Below are positions 1-9,219 of a stretch of DNA of 63,564 bases, in pieces; within the stretch, counting starts at the first letter, position 1, and each line of letters opens with the position of its first letter. The notes below the pieces were generated by a model. It was not told the origin of the DNA. It made no database searches and saw nothing but the letters and a program-made list of their open reading frames with translations. The stretch comes from Amycolatopsis keratiniphila subsp. keratiniphila (GTDB lineage Bacteria; Actinomycetota; Actinomycetes; Mycobacteriales; Pseudonocardiaceae). The DNA is taken from positions 372,496-436,059 of the forward strand of contig NZ_LQMT02000019.1 in assembly GCF_001620365.2 (NCBI RefSeq), read 5' to 3'. A program made the position numbers and the translations under genes.

Positions 1-1
1 C

Positions 2-508
2 GTCCTGCACGACATGTTCGCCCTGCCGTTCGACGAGATCGCGCCGATCGTGGGCCGGTCTTCCGCCGCGACCCGGCAGCTGGCCAGCCGCGCGCGCCGT
101 CGCCTGCAAGGTTCGCCGACGGTCCCGGACGCGGATCTGGGCCGTCAGCGGGAAGTCGTCGACGCGTTCTTCGCCGCCGCGCGGGGCGGCGATTTCGACG
201 CGCTGGTCTCGGTGCTCGACCCGGACGTCATCCTGCGCGCCGAGGGTGGCGCGGCTCCGGCGGGGACCTCGCGGTTCGTGCGCGGGGCGGCCAAGATCGC
301 GAGCCAGGCGCTCATGTTCCGGGCCGCGGGCGAGGGCGGGGAGCTGCGGCCCGCGCTGGTCAACGGCGCGGCCGGGATGGTCGTCACCAAGGACGGCGTG
401 CCGACGACGGTCTTCGCGTTCACCGTCGTGGGCGGGAAGATCGCGGCGATCGACATCCTGGCCGACCCGGACCGGCTCGCGGCGCTGGACTTCGAACCGC
501 TCGGCTGA
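2..508 (+). CDS. ECF41-type (SigJ-like) sigma factor, 5'-truncated by window edge
   Basis: The frame is open from the first bases, so the N-terminus (region 2) lies outside the window. The visible start is the end of a sigma region 4.2 helix-turn-helix (LPFDEIAPIVGRS followed by RQLASRARRRL), which contacts the -35 element. The remaining ~125 residues are an NTF2/SnoaL-like domain ending in a GGKIAAIDILADPDRL segment. A SnoaL-like C-terminal extension is the hallmark of ECF41 extracytoplasmic-function sigma factors, where it modulates activity in place of a separate anti-sigma factor (family knowledge). The usual partner gene, a carboxymuconolactone decarboxylase or oxidoreductase, would be upstream and cannot be seen. 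The gene is closed by a strong hairpin a few bases after the stop. Confidence 0.85.
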   Translation, partial: VLHDMFALPFDEIAPIVGRSSAATRQLASRARRRLQGSPTVPDADLGRQREVVDAFFAAARGGDFDALVSVLDPDVILRAEGGAAPAGTSRFVRGAAKIASQALMFRAAGEGGELRPALVNGAAGMVVTKDGVPTTVFAFTVVGGKIAAIDILADPDRLAALDFEPLG

Positions 509-512
509 AATG

Positions 513-563
513 TCAGGAAAGGGTCGTTCAGGACGTTTTCCGTCCTGAACGACCCTTTCCTGA
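513..563. terminator. Bidirectional hairpin between sigma factor and GH5 gene
   Basis: A perfect 23-bp inverted repeat (arms 513-535 and 541-563, 5-nt loop TTTTC) lies between the convergent sigma-factor and GH5 genes. There is no U-tract, as is usual for actinobacterial terminators. A role as a bidirectional terminator is inferred from position and stem strength. Confidence 0.8.
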
Positions 564-580
564 CGTACGCGCTGCCGGGA

Positions 581-1660
581 TCAGGAGGTCGGGAAGTTGT
601 CCGCGGTGCGGATGCGGTCCCGGATCCAGACACCGGCGGGCTTCAGCGGGGCCGTACCGGTGAACGAGCTGCCCGAGCAGGTGCCCGGCTTGAACACCGC
701 GCCCGAACGGCTGTCGTCGGAGAAGTTCCAGTTGGTCCAGCTGATCTTCTTCGACGCCAGGAAGTCGAGGTACTTCTGGGAGTTGGTGAAGTCGTTGCCG
801 CCGTCACCGCTGGCGGTCTGGGTGCCGAACTCGGTCACGAACAGCGGGATCTTGCTCGCGGCGCGGCTCAGCGCGTTGAAGTACTCCGTTTTGTGCGACG
901 CCGCGTAGAAGTGGAACGTGTACATGAAGTTGCTGGCGCGCACCGGGTTGTTGATGATGTCGGTCTCATTGCGGCCGTCGGAGATGCCGAGCGACCCCCA
1001 GCCGTGCGTGCCCACCAGCACGACGCCGTCGGAGTCCTGGGCCCGGATGACCGGGATCATCTGCTCCGCGTAGCTGCGGACGCGGTCCCAGCTGACGTTG
1101 TTGGGCTCGTTGGCGATGTCGTAGATGATGTTGGTCTTGTCCTTGTGCCGCTGGGCGATCTCGGTGAAGAACGTCTTGGCGCGGCTGAGGTTCGCGTTCG
1201 GGTCACCGGGGGTGAGCTGGTGCCAGTCGACCAGCGCGTACATCCCGCGTTTGGTGGCCTCCTCGATGTACCCGTGCACCATGTCGGTGAACTTGCGCGG
1301 GTTGGTCTCGTAGCCGCCTTCCTGGATGTACATGGAGATCCGGAGGACGTCGGCCTTCCAGTCGTTGGCCAGCGCGTCGAGCGAAGCGGTCTTCACGCAC
1401 TGGCTGAACCACTGGATTCCGTGGGTGCTCATGCCCCGGAGCTGGATCGGCTTGCCGGCGGAGTTGCAGAGCTGGAGGCCGCAGACCTTCAGCTGTCCGT
1501 TGATCGCCGCCGGACTACCCGGCGGCAGCGCGGCGGCGGCCTGCGTGGCGGGTTCTGTCACGGTCTCGGTCGCCATCGAGGTGCTCGCGGCGGCGACCGG
1601 GGCCAGCAGCCCGGCGGCCAGCGCGGCCGTCACCCGGAGTCGGATCTTGTCCCAGCGCAT
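581..1660 (-). CDS. Secreted endoglucanase, glycoside hydrolase family 5
   Basis: 359 residues. The N-terminus has a basic start (MRWDKIRLR), a hydrophobic stretch (TAALAAGLLAPVAAAS) and an Ala-rich region, so it is a Sec-type exported protein. The catalytic domain runs from about residue 50 to the end. The predicted acid/base Glu is E185 in DIANEPN and the nucleophile is E277 in PLFVTEFGTQ, the two strictly conserved GH5 signatures; RGMSTHG and ALVDWHQL are further GH5 strands. It is expected to cleave beta-1,4-glucan outside the cell. There is no carbohydrate-binding module, so this is a single-domain cellulase. It is transcribed alone, with an AT-rich promoter region upstream containing a small palindrome. 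A secreted GH1 beta-glucosidase lies 3 kb away. Confidence 0.93.
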   Translation of the reverse strand: MRWDKIRLRVTAALAAGLLAPVAAASTSMATETVTEPATQAAAALPPGSPAAINGQLKVCGLQLCNSAGKPIQLRGMSTHGIQWFSQCVKTASLDALANDWKADVLRISMYIQEGGYETNPRKFTDMVHGYIEEATKRGMYALVDWHQLTPGDPNANLSRAKTFFTEIAQRHKDKTNIIYDIANEPNNVSWDRVRSYAEQMIPVIRAQDSDGVVLVGTHGWGSLGISDGRNETDIINNPVRASNFMYTFHFYAASHKTEYFNALSRAASKIPLFVTEFGTQTASGDGGNDFTNSQKYLDFLASKKISWTNWNFSDDSRSGAVFKPGTCSGSSFTGTAPLKPAGVWIRDRIRTADNFPTS

Positions 1661-1722
1661 TCGGCTTCTCCTCTCGCGTCGACGGCACCGACGTTGGCGC
1701 GCCGACGGTCAGGGCGGCGGAG

Positions 1723-1757
1723 TTAAATAGGAAACTTTCCTTACTATTGGAAAGTAA
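1723..1757 (-). promoter_or_regulatory. AT-rich control region of the GH5 gene with near-palindrome
   Basis: This is an unusually AT-rich patch in a ~70% GC background, about 65-95 nt upstream of the GH5 start. It contains AGGAAACTTTCCT (1729-1741), a palindrome except for its centre, followed by TTACTATTGGAAAGTAA, which repeats GGAAA and has TTACT/AGTAA ends. The layout suggests an operator for a carbohydrate-responsive repressor or the core promoter. It does not match the classical CebR box (TGGGAGCGCTCCCA). Confidence 0.4.
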
Positions 1758-1837
1758 AGGGAAGATTACCCACAGGGTCGACGGACGGTCAAGACTTGAC
1801 CACCGACGGTTCCGGCGACCTCGGGCATGCTCGGAGC

Positions 1838-2590
1838 GTGACGACCATCGTGGCCTTCCACGCCCATCCCGACGACGAAGCCCTGCTGACCGGCGGCACC
1901 CTCGCCCGCGCCGCCGCGGACGGCCACCGGGTCGTCCTCGTGGTCGCGACCATCGGCATGCAGGGCGCGGACGCGGCGCGCCGGGCCGAACTCGAAGCGA
2001 GCGCGAAGGTGCTGGGCGTCGATCGGGTCGTCCATCTCGGCTACGCGGGCAGCGGCCACGGCGCGATCCTCTATCCGGATCCGCCGGGCTGGGTCCGGTT
2101 CGTCCGCGCGAGCACCGACGAAGCGGCGGCGCGGCTCGTGGCGATCCTGCGCGCGGAGAAGGCGTCCGTACTCCTGAGCTACGACCGCAACGGCGGCTAC
2201 GGTCACCGCGACCACGTGAAGGTGCACGAGGTCGGAAAGCGCGCGGCGGAACTCGCCGGCGACGTCCGGCTGCTGGAGGCCACGATCCCCCGCGACGCCG
2301 TCGCACGCCTGGTGCGGATCGTGCGCCTGGCGCGGATCCCGTTCCGCTACGACGTCGACGCGCTTCTCCGCGCGTACAGCGCCCGCTCGGAGATCACGCA
2401 CACGTTCGACGTCCGGCGTTTCGCCCGTCAGAAGCAGGCCGCGATCGCCGCCCATTCCTCGCAGGTGAAGGGGAACGGCAGGCTGGCACCGCTCATGCGC
2501 GTCGTGACCCGGCTGCCGGCGCCGCTGTTCGGCCTCGCGTTCAACCGCGAGTGGTACATCGACGCGACACCGCGCGGATCACGATCCTGA
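1838..2590 (+). CDS. PIG-L/LmbE family zinc-dependent N-deacetylase
   Basis: About 250 residues. The zinc-binding AHPDDE motif lies near residues 9-14 and the second metal site is GHRDH about two thirds of the way to the middle of the chain. Both define the LmbE/PIG-L fold, which removes N-acetyl groups from sugar conjugates (MshB and Mca of mycothiol metabolism and antibiotic deacetylases are relatives). The substrate cannot be told from sequence. The GTG at 1838 is preferred because HPDDE normally sits within ~15 residues of the start; a TTG 42 nt upstream (1796) is in frame. No signal peptide is visible, so it is cytosolic. The last 12 bases overlap the convergent CGNR-type gene. Confidence 0.85.
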   Translation: MTTIVAFHAHPDDEALLTGGTLARAAADGHRVVLVVATIGMQGADAARRAELEASAKVLGVDRVVHLGYAGSGHGAILYPDPPGWVRFVRASTDEAAARLVAILRAEKASVLLSYDRNGGYGHRDHVKVHEVGKRAAELAGDVRLLEATIPRDAVARLVRIVRLARIPFRYDVDALLRAYSARSEITHTFDVRRFARQKQAAIAAHSSQVKGNGRLAPLMRVVTRLPAPLFGLAFNREWYIDATPRGSRS

Positions 2591-3151
2591 CCGGCGGGCG
2601 CGGTACGCGGCGGCCTTGACCCGGTTCTGGCAGGCGAGCCCGCAGAACCGCTTGATCTGCGCCTGGCTCGCGTCGATGTACACCTGATCGCAGCGCGGCG
2701 CCGCGCACAGCCCGACGCGATGCGGGATGTGCTCGCCGAACGCCGCGGCCACCGACACCGCGAGCCCGGCCGCCCACTGCTGGACGAGGTCGGCTTCGGG
2801 ACCGTGGAAATGCAGATGCCACGACTGTTCGCCGTGGCGCTGCAAAGACGGGCGGGCCTTGCTGTCGACGAGCATCCGGTTGAGCAGGCCGGCCGCCTCG
2901 TCGTGCTCCCGCCGCGACAGCGACTCGATGATCTCCCGCAGCCGCGCCGCGAGATTCCGCAATCGCTCCGCGGTGAGCAGGTCGATCTGCCCGTTGCCGG
3001 TTCCGTCGCCGCCGAGTGCCTCGGTGGCGACGCGGACGAGATCGTGGCCGCCCAGCGCTGGTTTCGGCCTGCCGTGGACGTGCTCGCCGGACAACGCGTT
3101 GATCAGCGTGACCCCGGTCTCCAGCCGCATCGCGTGATGCCCGTCGACCAT
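2579..3151 (-). CDS. CGNR zinc-finger (ABATE-domain) putative regulator
   Basis: 190 residues. The C-terminal ~45 residues carry a treble-clef-like zinc site with Cys pairs (GLCAAPRCDQVYID and CGLACQNR), followed by a basic AAAYRARR tail. This is the CGNR zinc finger, here with the variant CQNR. The N-terminal ~120 residues match the usual N-terminal ABATE region, which includes DLLTAERL and an R-rich helix. Such proteins are thought to be DNA-binding regulators (family inference; targets unknown). The gene stands alone upstream of a hairpin-rich intergenic region and converges with the PIG-L gene, overlapping it by 12 bp. The ATG at 3151 is a reasonable start. Confidence 0.8.
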   Translation of the reverse strand: MVDGHHAMRLETGVTLINALSGEHVHGRPKPALGGHDLVRVATEALGGDGTGNGQIDLLTAERLRNLAARLREIIESLSRREHDEAAGLLNRMLVDSKARPSLQRHGEQSWHLHFHGPEADLVQQWAAGLAVSVAAAFGEHIPHRVGLCAAPRCDQVYIDASQAQIKRFCGLACQNRVKAAAYRARRSGS

Positions 3152-3310
3152 TCGACCCCTCCCCCATGCGTCACTGGTTCGCAGGACGCGCGCGGTGACG
3201 CTATCAAAGGCCAGCGGGACCGCAAGGGCGATGAAGTCGTTCGGAGCAACGGAATCCTGCGGACGGCGCAGCGTCGTTCCACTTTGGACAGACCCACCTG
3301 CCCGGCCAGT

Positions 3311-3361
3311 CCGTGAGGGCCTCCTTGAGGGACTCTGGGTCCCTCAAGGAGGCCCTCACGG
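3311..3361. terminator. Perfect 22-bp inverted repeat hairpin
   Basis: Arms 3311-3332 and 3340-3361 are perfectly complementary with a 7-nt loop. It is the first of three consecutive hairpins filling the 422-bp gap between the CGNR gene and the LLM oxidoreductase gene (3152-3573). No gene is seen in this gap. Confidence 0.75.
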
Positions 3362-3415
3362 ATTCGATGATCGCCACATACGCCCCACCTGCACCAGCAG
3401 TCACGACGGCCTCGC

Positions 3416-3462
3416 GTGAAGGTCCCCTTCCCTCGGCTCAGCCGAGGAAACTCGACCTTCAC
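3416..3462. repeat. Composite hairpin, CTCGGCTCAGCCGAGG family, copy 1
   Basis: The outer arms GTGAAGGTC (3416-3424) and GACCTTCAC (3454-3462) enclose an inner CCTCGGC-TCA-GCCGAGG stem (3431-3447). The same block recurs at 10629-10695 (degenerate) and 25504-25550 (perfect), so it belongs to a dispersed intergenic repeat family. Confidence 0.7.
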
Positions 3463-3465
3463 CTT

Positions 3466-3502
3466 CCCCAAGTACATGAAGGCCCCCTTCATGTACTTGG
3501 GG
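3466..3502. terminator. 17-bp inverted repeat hairpin
   Basis: Arms 3466-3482 and 3486-3502 are perfect with a 3-nt CCC loop. It lies directly after the composite hairpin and downstream of the LLM gene on the minus strand, so it may end that transcript. Confidence 0.7.
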
Positions 3503-3515
3503 AAGCAACCCGGCG

Positions 3516-3562
3516 CTCGTGAGTGTTTTAGGTCGTTAGAACCGCCCTTACCACTCACGGGA
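3516..3562. repeat. CTCGTGAGTG dispersed element, copy 1
   Basis: Starts CTCGTGAGTG, contains GGTCGTTAGAACC and ends CCACTCACGG, so its two ends are inverted copies of GTGAGTG. It is related to elements at 25425, 47806, 48099 and 59232. It ends 11 bp downstream of the LLM gene's stop codon. Confidence 0.6.
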
Positions 3563-3573
3563 CGAGTTGCCAC

Positions 3574-4419
3574 TCACCACCGAGGCGGACCGGCGTCCAC
3601 GATCTTCTGCGACAGCTCCAGCGGGTCGAGATGCATCAGCGACTCCATCCACCAGGTCATCCCGGCCTGCCCCAGCGCGGGCAGATCGACCTTGATCGGC
3701 TCCTCCCACGCCGGGCTCGCGTTCCCCGCCACGGCGACGTCGAAGGGACGGCCCGGTTCCAGCCCGGCCAGACCGAGCGCGCGGTGGGTCTCGGCGATCT
3801 CCTCGGCGGTCGGCGTGTGGTCCTCCGGGTTCGGGAAGATCCCGTCGCACAGCGCCGCCCGCCGGACGACGCGCGGGTTGTCGGTGGAGCTCGCCACCCA
3901 GATCGGGATCGGGAACGGTTCGGGCGGCGCCTCGGCGAGCGCGACCTGGTAGTGCGCGCCGTCGTGGTCGAACCTCCTGCCGGACCAGATCGCGCGGATG
4001 ACGTCGAGGCCTTCGTCGAACATCGCTGACCGGGTGAGCAGGTCGGTCTGCTCACCGAATCGGCTGAAGTCACCGGATTCGTCCGAACCCAGGCCGGTGC
4101 CGAGGATCAGCCTGCCGCCGGAGAGCCGGCTGACCGTCGACGCGTGCCGCGCGACCACCCACGGCCGGCGCCGGGCGGGCGGCGTGATCATCGGGCCGAA
4201 CAACAGCTTGCTGGTCGCGTGCGCGATGGCGCCGAGCGTCGTCCACGGATCCGCGATGGGCATGGTGTCCGCGACGACGTGGTCCCACAGGAAGAACCCG
4301 TCCCAGCCGGCCGCCTCGGCGCGCACGGCGAGGTCGACGAGCACTCCCGGCTCACCGAACGGGCCGAAAGGCGGCAGATAGACGGCATGGCGGACCGTGC
4401 TGCCGGTCAAGTCGATCAT
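3574..4419 (-). CDS. LLM-class flavin/F420-dependent oxidoreductase
   Basis: About 281 residues from the ATG at 4419; an in-frame GTG at 4473 would add 18 residues. The luciferase-like TIM barrel is recognisable from VYLPPFGPFGEP at the N-terminus, GWDGFFLWDHV, the STVSRLSGGRLILGTGLG segment and the late IPIWVASSTDNPRVVRRAALCDG strand. The family uses F420 or FMN to oxidise or reduce small molecules; the substrate is not predictable. There is no signal peptide. The gene is divergent from the GH1 gene with only ~70 bp between starts, so the two may share a control region. A second LLM-class gene lies at 40429-41292. Confidence 0.86.
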   Translation of the reverse strand: MIDLTGSTVRHAVYLPPFGPFGEPGVLVDLAVRAEAAGWDGFFLWDHVVADTMPIADPWTTLGAIAHATSKLLFGPMITPPARRRPWVVARHASTVSRLSGGRLILGTGLGSDESGDFSRFGEQTDLLTRSAMFDEGLDVIRAIWSGRRFDHDGAHYQVALAEAPPEPFPIPIWVASSTDNPRVVRRAALCDGIFPNPEDHTPTAEEIAETHRALGLAGLEPGRPFDVAVAGNASPAWEEPIKVDLPALGQAGMTWWMESLMHLDPLELSQKIVDAGPPRW

Positions 4420-4492
4420 CTCCCCAACGTCATCGTCGAAGTCCCCGGACGGCCGCTTGTTTACGCCGTTCACCCACGTTAGCGTCCGGAAG

Positions 4493-5849
4493 ATGGCGGA
4501 CGACGGTGAACGATCGACGAAGTGGCCGGAGCATCGGAGAAGGTTACGCCGGGTGTTGTCCTCGGTGGTCGCCGTCTCACTATGCGCGACACTTACGGCC
4601 GTGAACGCGTCCGCATCGCAGGACGACGGGTGGTCCCGGGACTTCTACTGGGGTGTCGCGTCGTCCGGCTACCAGTCCGAGGGCAACGCCCCGGACAGCA
4701 ACTGGAAGCGGTTCGTGGACCGCTCCGCCGGCAAGGACGGCGTCGACGAGTACCGCGACTCCGTGGACTTCCGGCACCGCTACGCCGACGACATCCGCCT
4801 CGCGGCCGGCCTCGGGGTCAACACCTACCGCTTCGGTGTCGAGTGGGCTCGCGTCGAACCCGCACCCGGCCGGTGGGACGAGACCGAACTGGCCTTCTAC
4901 GACGACGTGCTCCGGCAGGTCCGCGCCGCGGGCATGACGCCGATGATCACGCTCAACCATTGGGTGTATCCGGGCTGGGCGCTCGACCAGGGCGGTTGGG
5001 CGGAGACGCGGACGGCCGACACGTGGCTGGAGTTCAGCCGGAAGATCGTCCAGCGCTACGCCGGGCAGGACGTCCTCTGGGTGACGTTCAACGAGCCGCT
5101 CATCTTCCTCCGGAACGAGCAGAAGGTCGGCGCGCTGGACGCCACGCGGTACTTCGCGGCGCAGTCCAACGTCGTCCAGGCACACCGCCGGGCCTACGAC
5201 CTCATCCACGAACTCGACCCGACCTCGAAGGTCACCAGCAACCAGGCCTACATCACCGGGGTCAACGGGATGGCCGACTGGTTCTTCCTCGATCAGGTGA
5301 AGGACAAGCTCGACTTCATCGGCATCGACTACTACTACGGCCTCAGCATCGACAACTGGACGGTGTTCGCCGCCGCCGGCGACAAGTTCTGGGACGTGAA
5401 ACTCCAGCCCGAAGGCATCTACTACGCGTTGCGCAGCTACCACAACCGGTTCCCGCGCATACCGCTCTACATCGTCGAGAACGGCATGGCGACCGACAAC
5501 GGGAAACTCCGCGACGCGGATTACACGCGCGGAGATCACGTGCGCGACACCGTGTACTGGCTCCAGCGTGCGAAGGCCGACGGGATGAACCTCATCGGCT
5601 ACAACTACTGGAGCCTCACCGACAACTACGAATGGGGCAGCTACCGTGCCCGGTTCGGACTGTACACAGTGGACGCTCTCACCGATCCGGCGCTGACCCG
5701 TCGCCCCACGGACGCCGTTCCCGCGTACCAGGATCTGGTGACCGCGGGTGGCGTGCCGCAGGGCTACCGGCTCAACCGCGGGCCCGGACTCTGCTCGCTC
5801 GTGGACGGGCTGAACAGCTGCCTCAACCCGGCCAAAGTGGACGGAGCAC

Positions 5850-5866
<17 letters not shown>
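4493..5866 (+). CDS. Secreted glycoside hydrolase family 1 (beta-glucosidase-like)
   Basis: 457 residues from ATG 4493. Residues 1-43 are an export signal: a basic region HRRRLRRVL, a hydrophobic core SSVVAVSLCATLTAV and an ASA-type cleavage site. The rest is a GH1 barrel. The acid/base Glu is E201 in VTFNEPL, the nucleophile E329 in IVENGMA, and the late NYWSLTDNYEWGSYRARFGLY block is the GH1 aglycone-site signature. It is expected to hydrolyse beta-glucosides by a retaining mechanism. GH1 enzymes are usually cytosolic in bacteria, so a signal peptide is notable and fits a partnership with the secreted GH5 cellulase at 581-1660. It overlaps the convergent ABC-F gene by 17 bp. Confidence 0.9.
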
Positions 5867-7472
<1,606 letters not shown>

Positions 7473-7486
7473 AGCGGCGTCCTCCT

Positions 7487-7572
7487 GATTCTCGCGAGGG
7501 AAGGACATGAGGGAAGGACGCGACCCGGCGGAGCGAAGGCTCTACGCCAGGGCCGCGTCGAAGGCGAGAATC
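7487..7572 (-). promoter_or_regulatory. Putative attenuator stem between leader ORF and ABC-F RBS
   Basis: On the minus strand GATTCTCGC (7572-7564) overlaps the end of the leader ORF, and its exact complement GCGAGAATC (7495-7487) abuts the AGGAGG ribosome-binding site (7486-7481). A further GACGCG/CGCGTC pair lies between. A ribosome stalled on the leader ORF would cover the first arm and free the site (inference). Confidence 0.5.
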
Positions 7573-7594
7573 ACAGAGTGAAGAAAATCCCCAT
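7571..7594 (-). CDS. Seven-residue leader peptide MGIFFTL upstream of ABC-F gene
   Basis: ATG GGG ATT TTC TTC ACT CTG TGA on the minus strand, ending ~100 nt before the ABC-F start. The first four residues equal those of the ErmC leader peptide (MGIF...), on which erythromycin-bound ribosomes stall. It has no Shine-Dalgarno, but its ATG lies 7 nt after a TACCGT -10 box, so it would be leaderless. The function as a drug sensor is inference. Confidence 0.5.
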   Translation of the reverse strand: MGIFFTL

Positions 7595-7601
7595 GCCGAA
7601 G

Positions 7602-7629
7602 ACGGTAGCGGGAGAACCCGGACGGGCAA
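7602..7629 (-). promoter_or_regulatory. Promoter of the ABC-F leader transcript
   Basis: Minus-strand -35 TTGCCC (7629-7624), 16-bp spacer, -10 TACCGT (7607-7602). The predicted transcription start coincides with the ATG of the leader ORF at 7594. Confidence 0.5.
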
Positions 7630-7740
7630 AACGAATAAAAGGTTGTGTACGGGTTCACAGAGTGGTCTGTGTCCCCATACCGCGACAGCGGCGCCCCGGT
7701 GACCGAGAATCGACCATGGAGGTTTTCGCGGTCTGAGGGA

Positions 7741-8349
7741 ATGGGGTTCCTCGTGCACGGGTCCAGCGGTCCGATCGCCCGGTTCCGGCGACGGCTCTTC
7801 CCTGGTCACAATTCGCTGGCGCGCGGCTCCGACCGGTTCGAAGCCCTCCTTCTCAAGCTCGTGATCCTCGCGGCGCTGCTAGCCATCCCGGTCGCGGCCG
7901 CCGTCGGCTCGGCCAACCACGGCAGGCAGGTCGCCGCGGCCGCCGCCGACTCGACCGGCCGTCATCCCGCCACCGCGTACCTGCTGAAGGCGGCGCCCGT
8001 CCGCATCGTCGACAGCGAGAGCGTCGGGACCGACACCTCCACCACCGAGGCGACCTGGACCGACTCGCGCGGCGTCCGGCACACCGGCGGTGTCCTCGCG
8101 GCGCCGGGCAGCCCCGCCGGAGCGGCCATGCCGATCTGGATCGACGCCCGCGGCGAGCTCACCACCGCCCCCAGGAACGCGTCGTCGGCGGTGTTCGATT
8201 CCGTGCTCGTCGGCCTGTGGCTCTGGTTCGCGGTGGTCGCCGCGCTCGTCCTGCTGCAGCGGCTCGTCCGGCTGGTGCTCGACCGGCAACGGGCGGCGGC
8301 CTGGGAGCGCGCTTGGGCGGTCTACCCGCGTTCCGGTTCCTGGCCCTGA
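7741..8349 (+). CDS. Two-helix membrane protein, Rv1733c-like
   Basis: About 202 residues from ATG 7741. There is a transmembrane helix near residues 36-56 (LLLKLVILAALLAIPVAAAV) and a second near residues 156-176 (VLVGLWLWFAVVAALVLLQR), separated by ~100 extracytoplasmic residues containing TWTDSRGVRHTGGVLAAPG. This layout is that of the Rv1733c family of conserved actinobacterial membrane proteins, which have no known biochemical role. Short basic segments flank both helices (N- and C-termini in). It is transcribed away from the ABC-F leader region; whether the two are functionally related cannot be said. Confidence 0.75.
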   Translation: MGFLVHGSSGPIARFRRRLFPGHNSLARGSDRFEALLLKLVILAALLAIPVAAAVGSANHGRQVAAAAADSTGRHPATAYLLKAAPVRIVDSESVGTDTSTTEATWTDSRGVRHTGGVLAAPGSPAGAAMPIWIDARGELTTAPRNASSAVFDSVLVGLWLWFAVVAALVLLQRLVRLVLDRQRAAAWERAWAVYPRSGSWP

Positions 8350-8391
8350 GCCCGGCGGCGGGGGCAAAGAGCCTCGGCTAGGGTGCCCGGC

Positions 8392-9219
8392 ATGCGCATC
8401 ATGATCTCGGCGGACATGGAGGGCGCCACCGGCGTCACCTGGACCGAGGACGTCATTCCGGGCACCGAGCAGTGGCAACGATTCCGCCGCCTGTTCACCG
8501 GCGACGTCAACGCCACCATCGCGGGCCTGTTCGACTCCGGCGCCACCGACGTGCTGGTCAACGAGGCGCATTCCTCGCAACGGAACCTGCTGCTCGAAGA
8601 CCTCGACGGCCGCGCGCGCATGCTCACCGGCCGGCACAAGCCGCTCTCGATGATGCAGGGAATCGACAGCGGCGTGGACGGTGTCGTATTCCTCGGCTAC
8701 CACGCCGGAGCGGGCTTCGACGGCGTCCTGTCCCACACGTACCTGGAGAACCAGATCACCGGCGTGTGGCTCGACGACGTACCCGCCAGCGAAGGCAGGC
8801 TCAACGCGGCGATGGCCGCCGAGTACGGCGTCCCGGTGCTGGTCGTCTCCGGTGACGACAAGGCCTGCGACGACGCGCAGGACTACGCGCCCGAAGCCGA
8901 GCTGGTCACGGTGAAGGAGTGCGTCAGCCGCTACGCCGCGATCTGCCTGCCACCCGCCAGGACGGCCGAGCTGCTGTCGTCCGCGGCAGCGGACTCGATG
9001 AACCGGGCGGGCCGGGTCGAGCGGTACACCGCTCCGCACCGGATCGAGGTCGAGTTCGACGCGAGCCATCTCGCGCAGGCCGCGGCGGTGATCCCGACGG
9101 TGGAACAGATCGGCGTGCGGCGGGTCGGCTTCGACGCGCCGGACATGACCGAAGCGATGAAGGCGTTCAAGATCGTCACGGCGATCGCGGCTGGGGCGGT
9201 GCAGGGTATCTATGGCTGA
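8392..9219 (+). CDS. M55 family metallopeptidase (DppA-like D-aminopeptidase)
   Basis: About 275 residues. It begins MRIMISADMEGATG, the N-terminal metal-binding S-x-D-x-E-G signature of M55, followed by NEAHSSQ, GYHAGAG and SHTY, which supply the other zinc ligands. DppA of Bacillus is a decameric D-aminopeptidase acting on D-Ala-containing dipeptides (family knowledge); the substrate here is inferred. ATG 8392 is chosen because the conserved domain starts there; a GTG lies 9 nt upstream. Its end overlaps the M20 peptidase start by 8 bp, indicating a two-gene operon for peptide breakdown, probably of D-amino-acid-containing or cell-wall peptides. Confidence 0.9.
   Translation: MRIMISADMEGATGVTWTEDVIPGTEQWQRFRRLFTGDVNATIAGLFDSGATDVLVNEAHSSQRNLLLEDLDGRARMLTGRHKPLSMMQGIDSGVDGVVFLGYHAGAGFDGVLSHTYLENQITGVWLDDVPASEGRLNAAMAAEYGVPVLVVSGDDKACDDAQDYAPEAELVTVKECVSRYAAICLPPARTAELLSSAAADSMNRAGRVERYTAPHRIEVEFDASHLAQAAAVIPTVEQIGVRRVGFDAPDMTEAMKAFKIVTAIAAGAVQGIYG

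Noticed and set aside
3878..3899. TTGTCGGTG resembling a PafBC promoter half
   Set aside because: Inside the LLM coding region and without TAnnnT after 8 bp.
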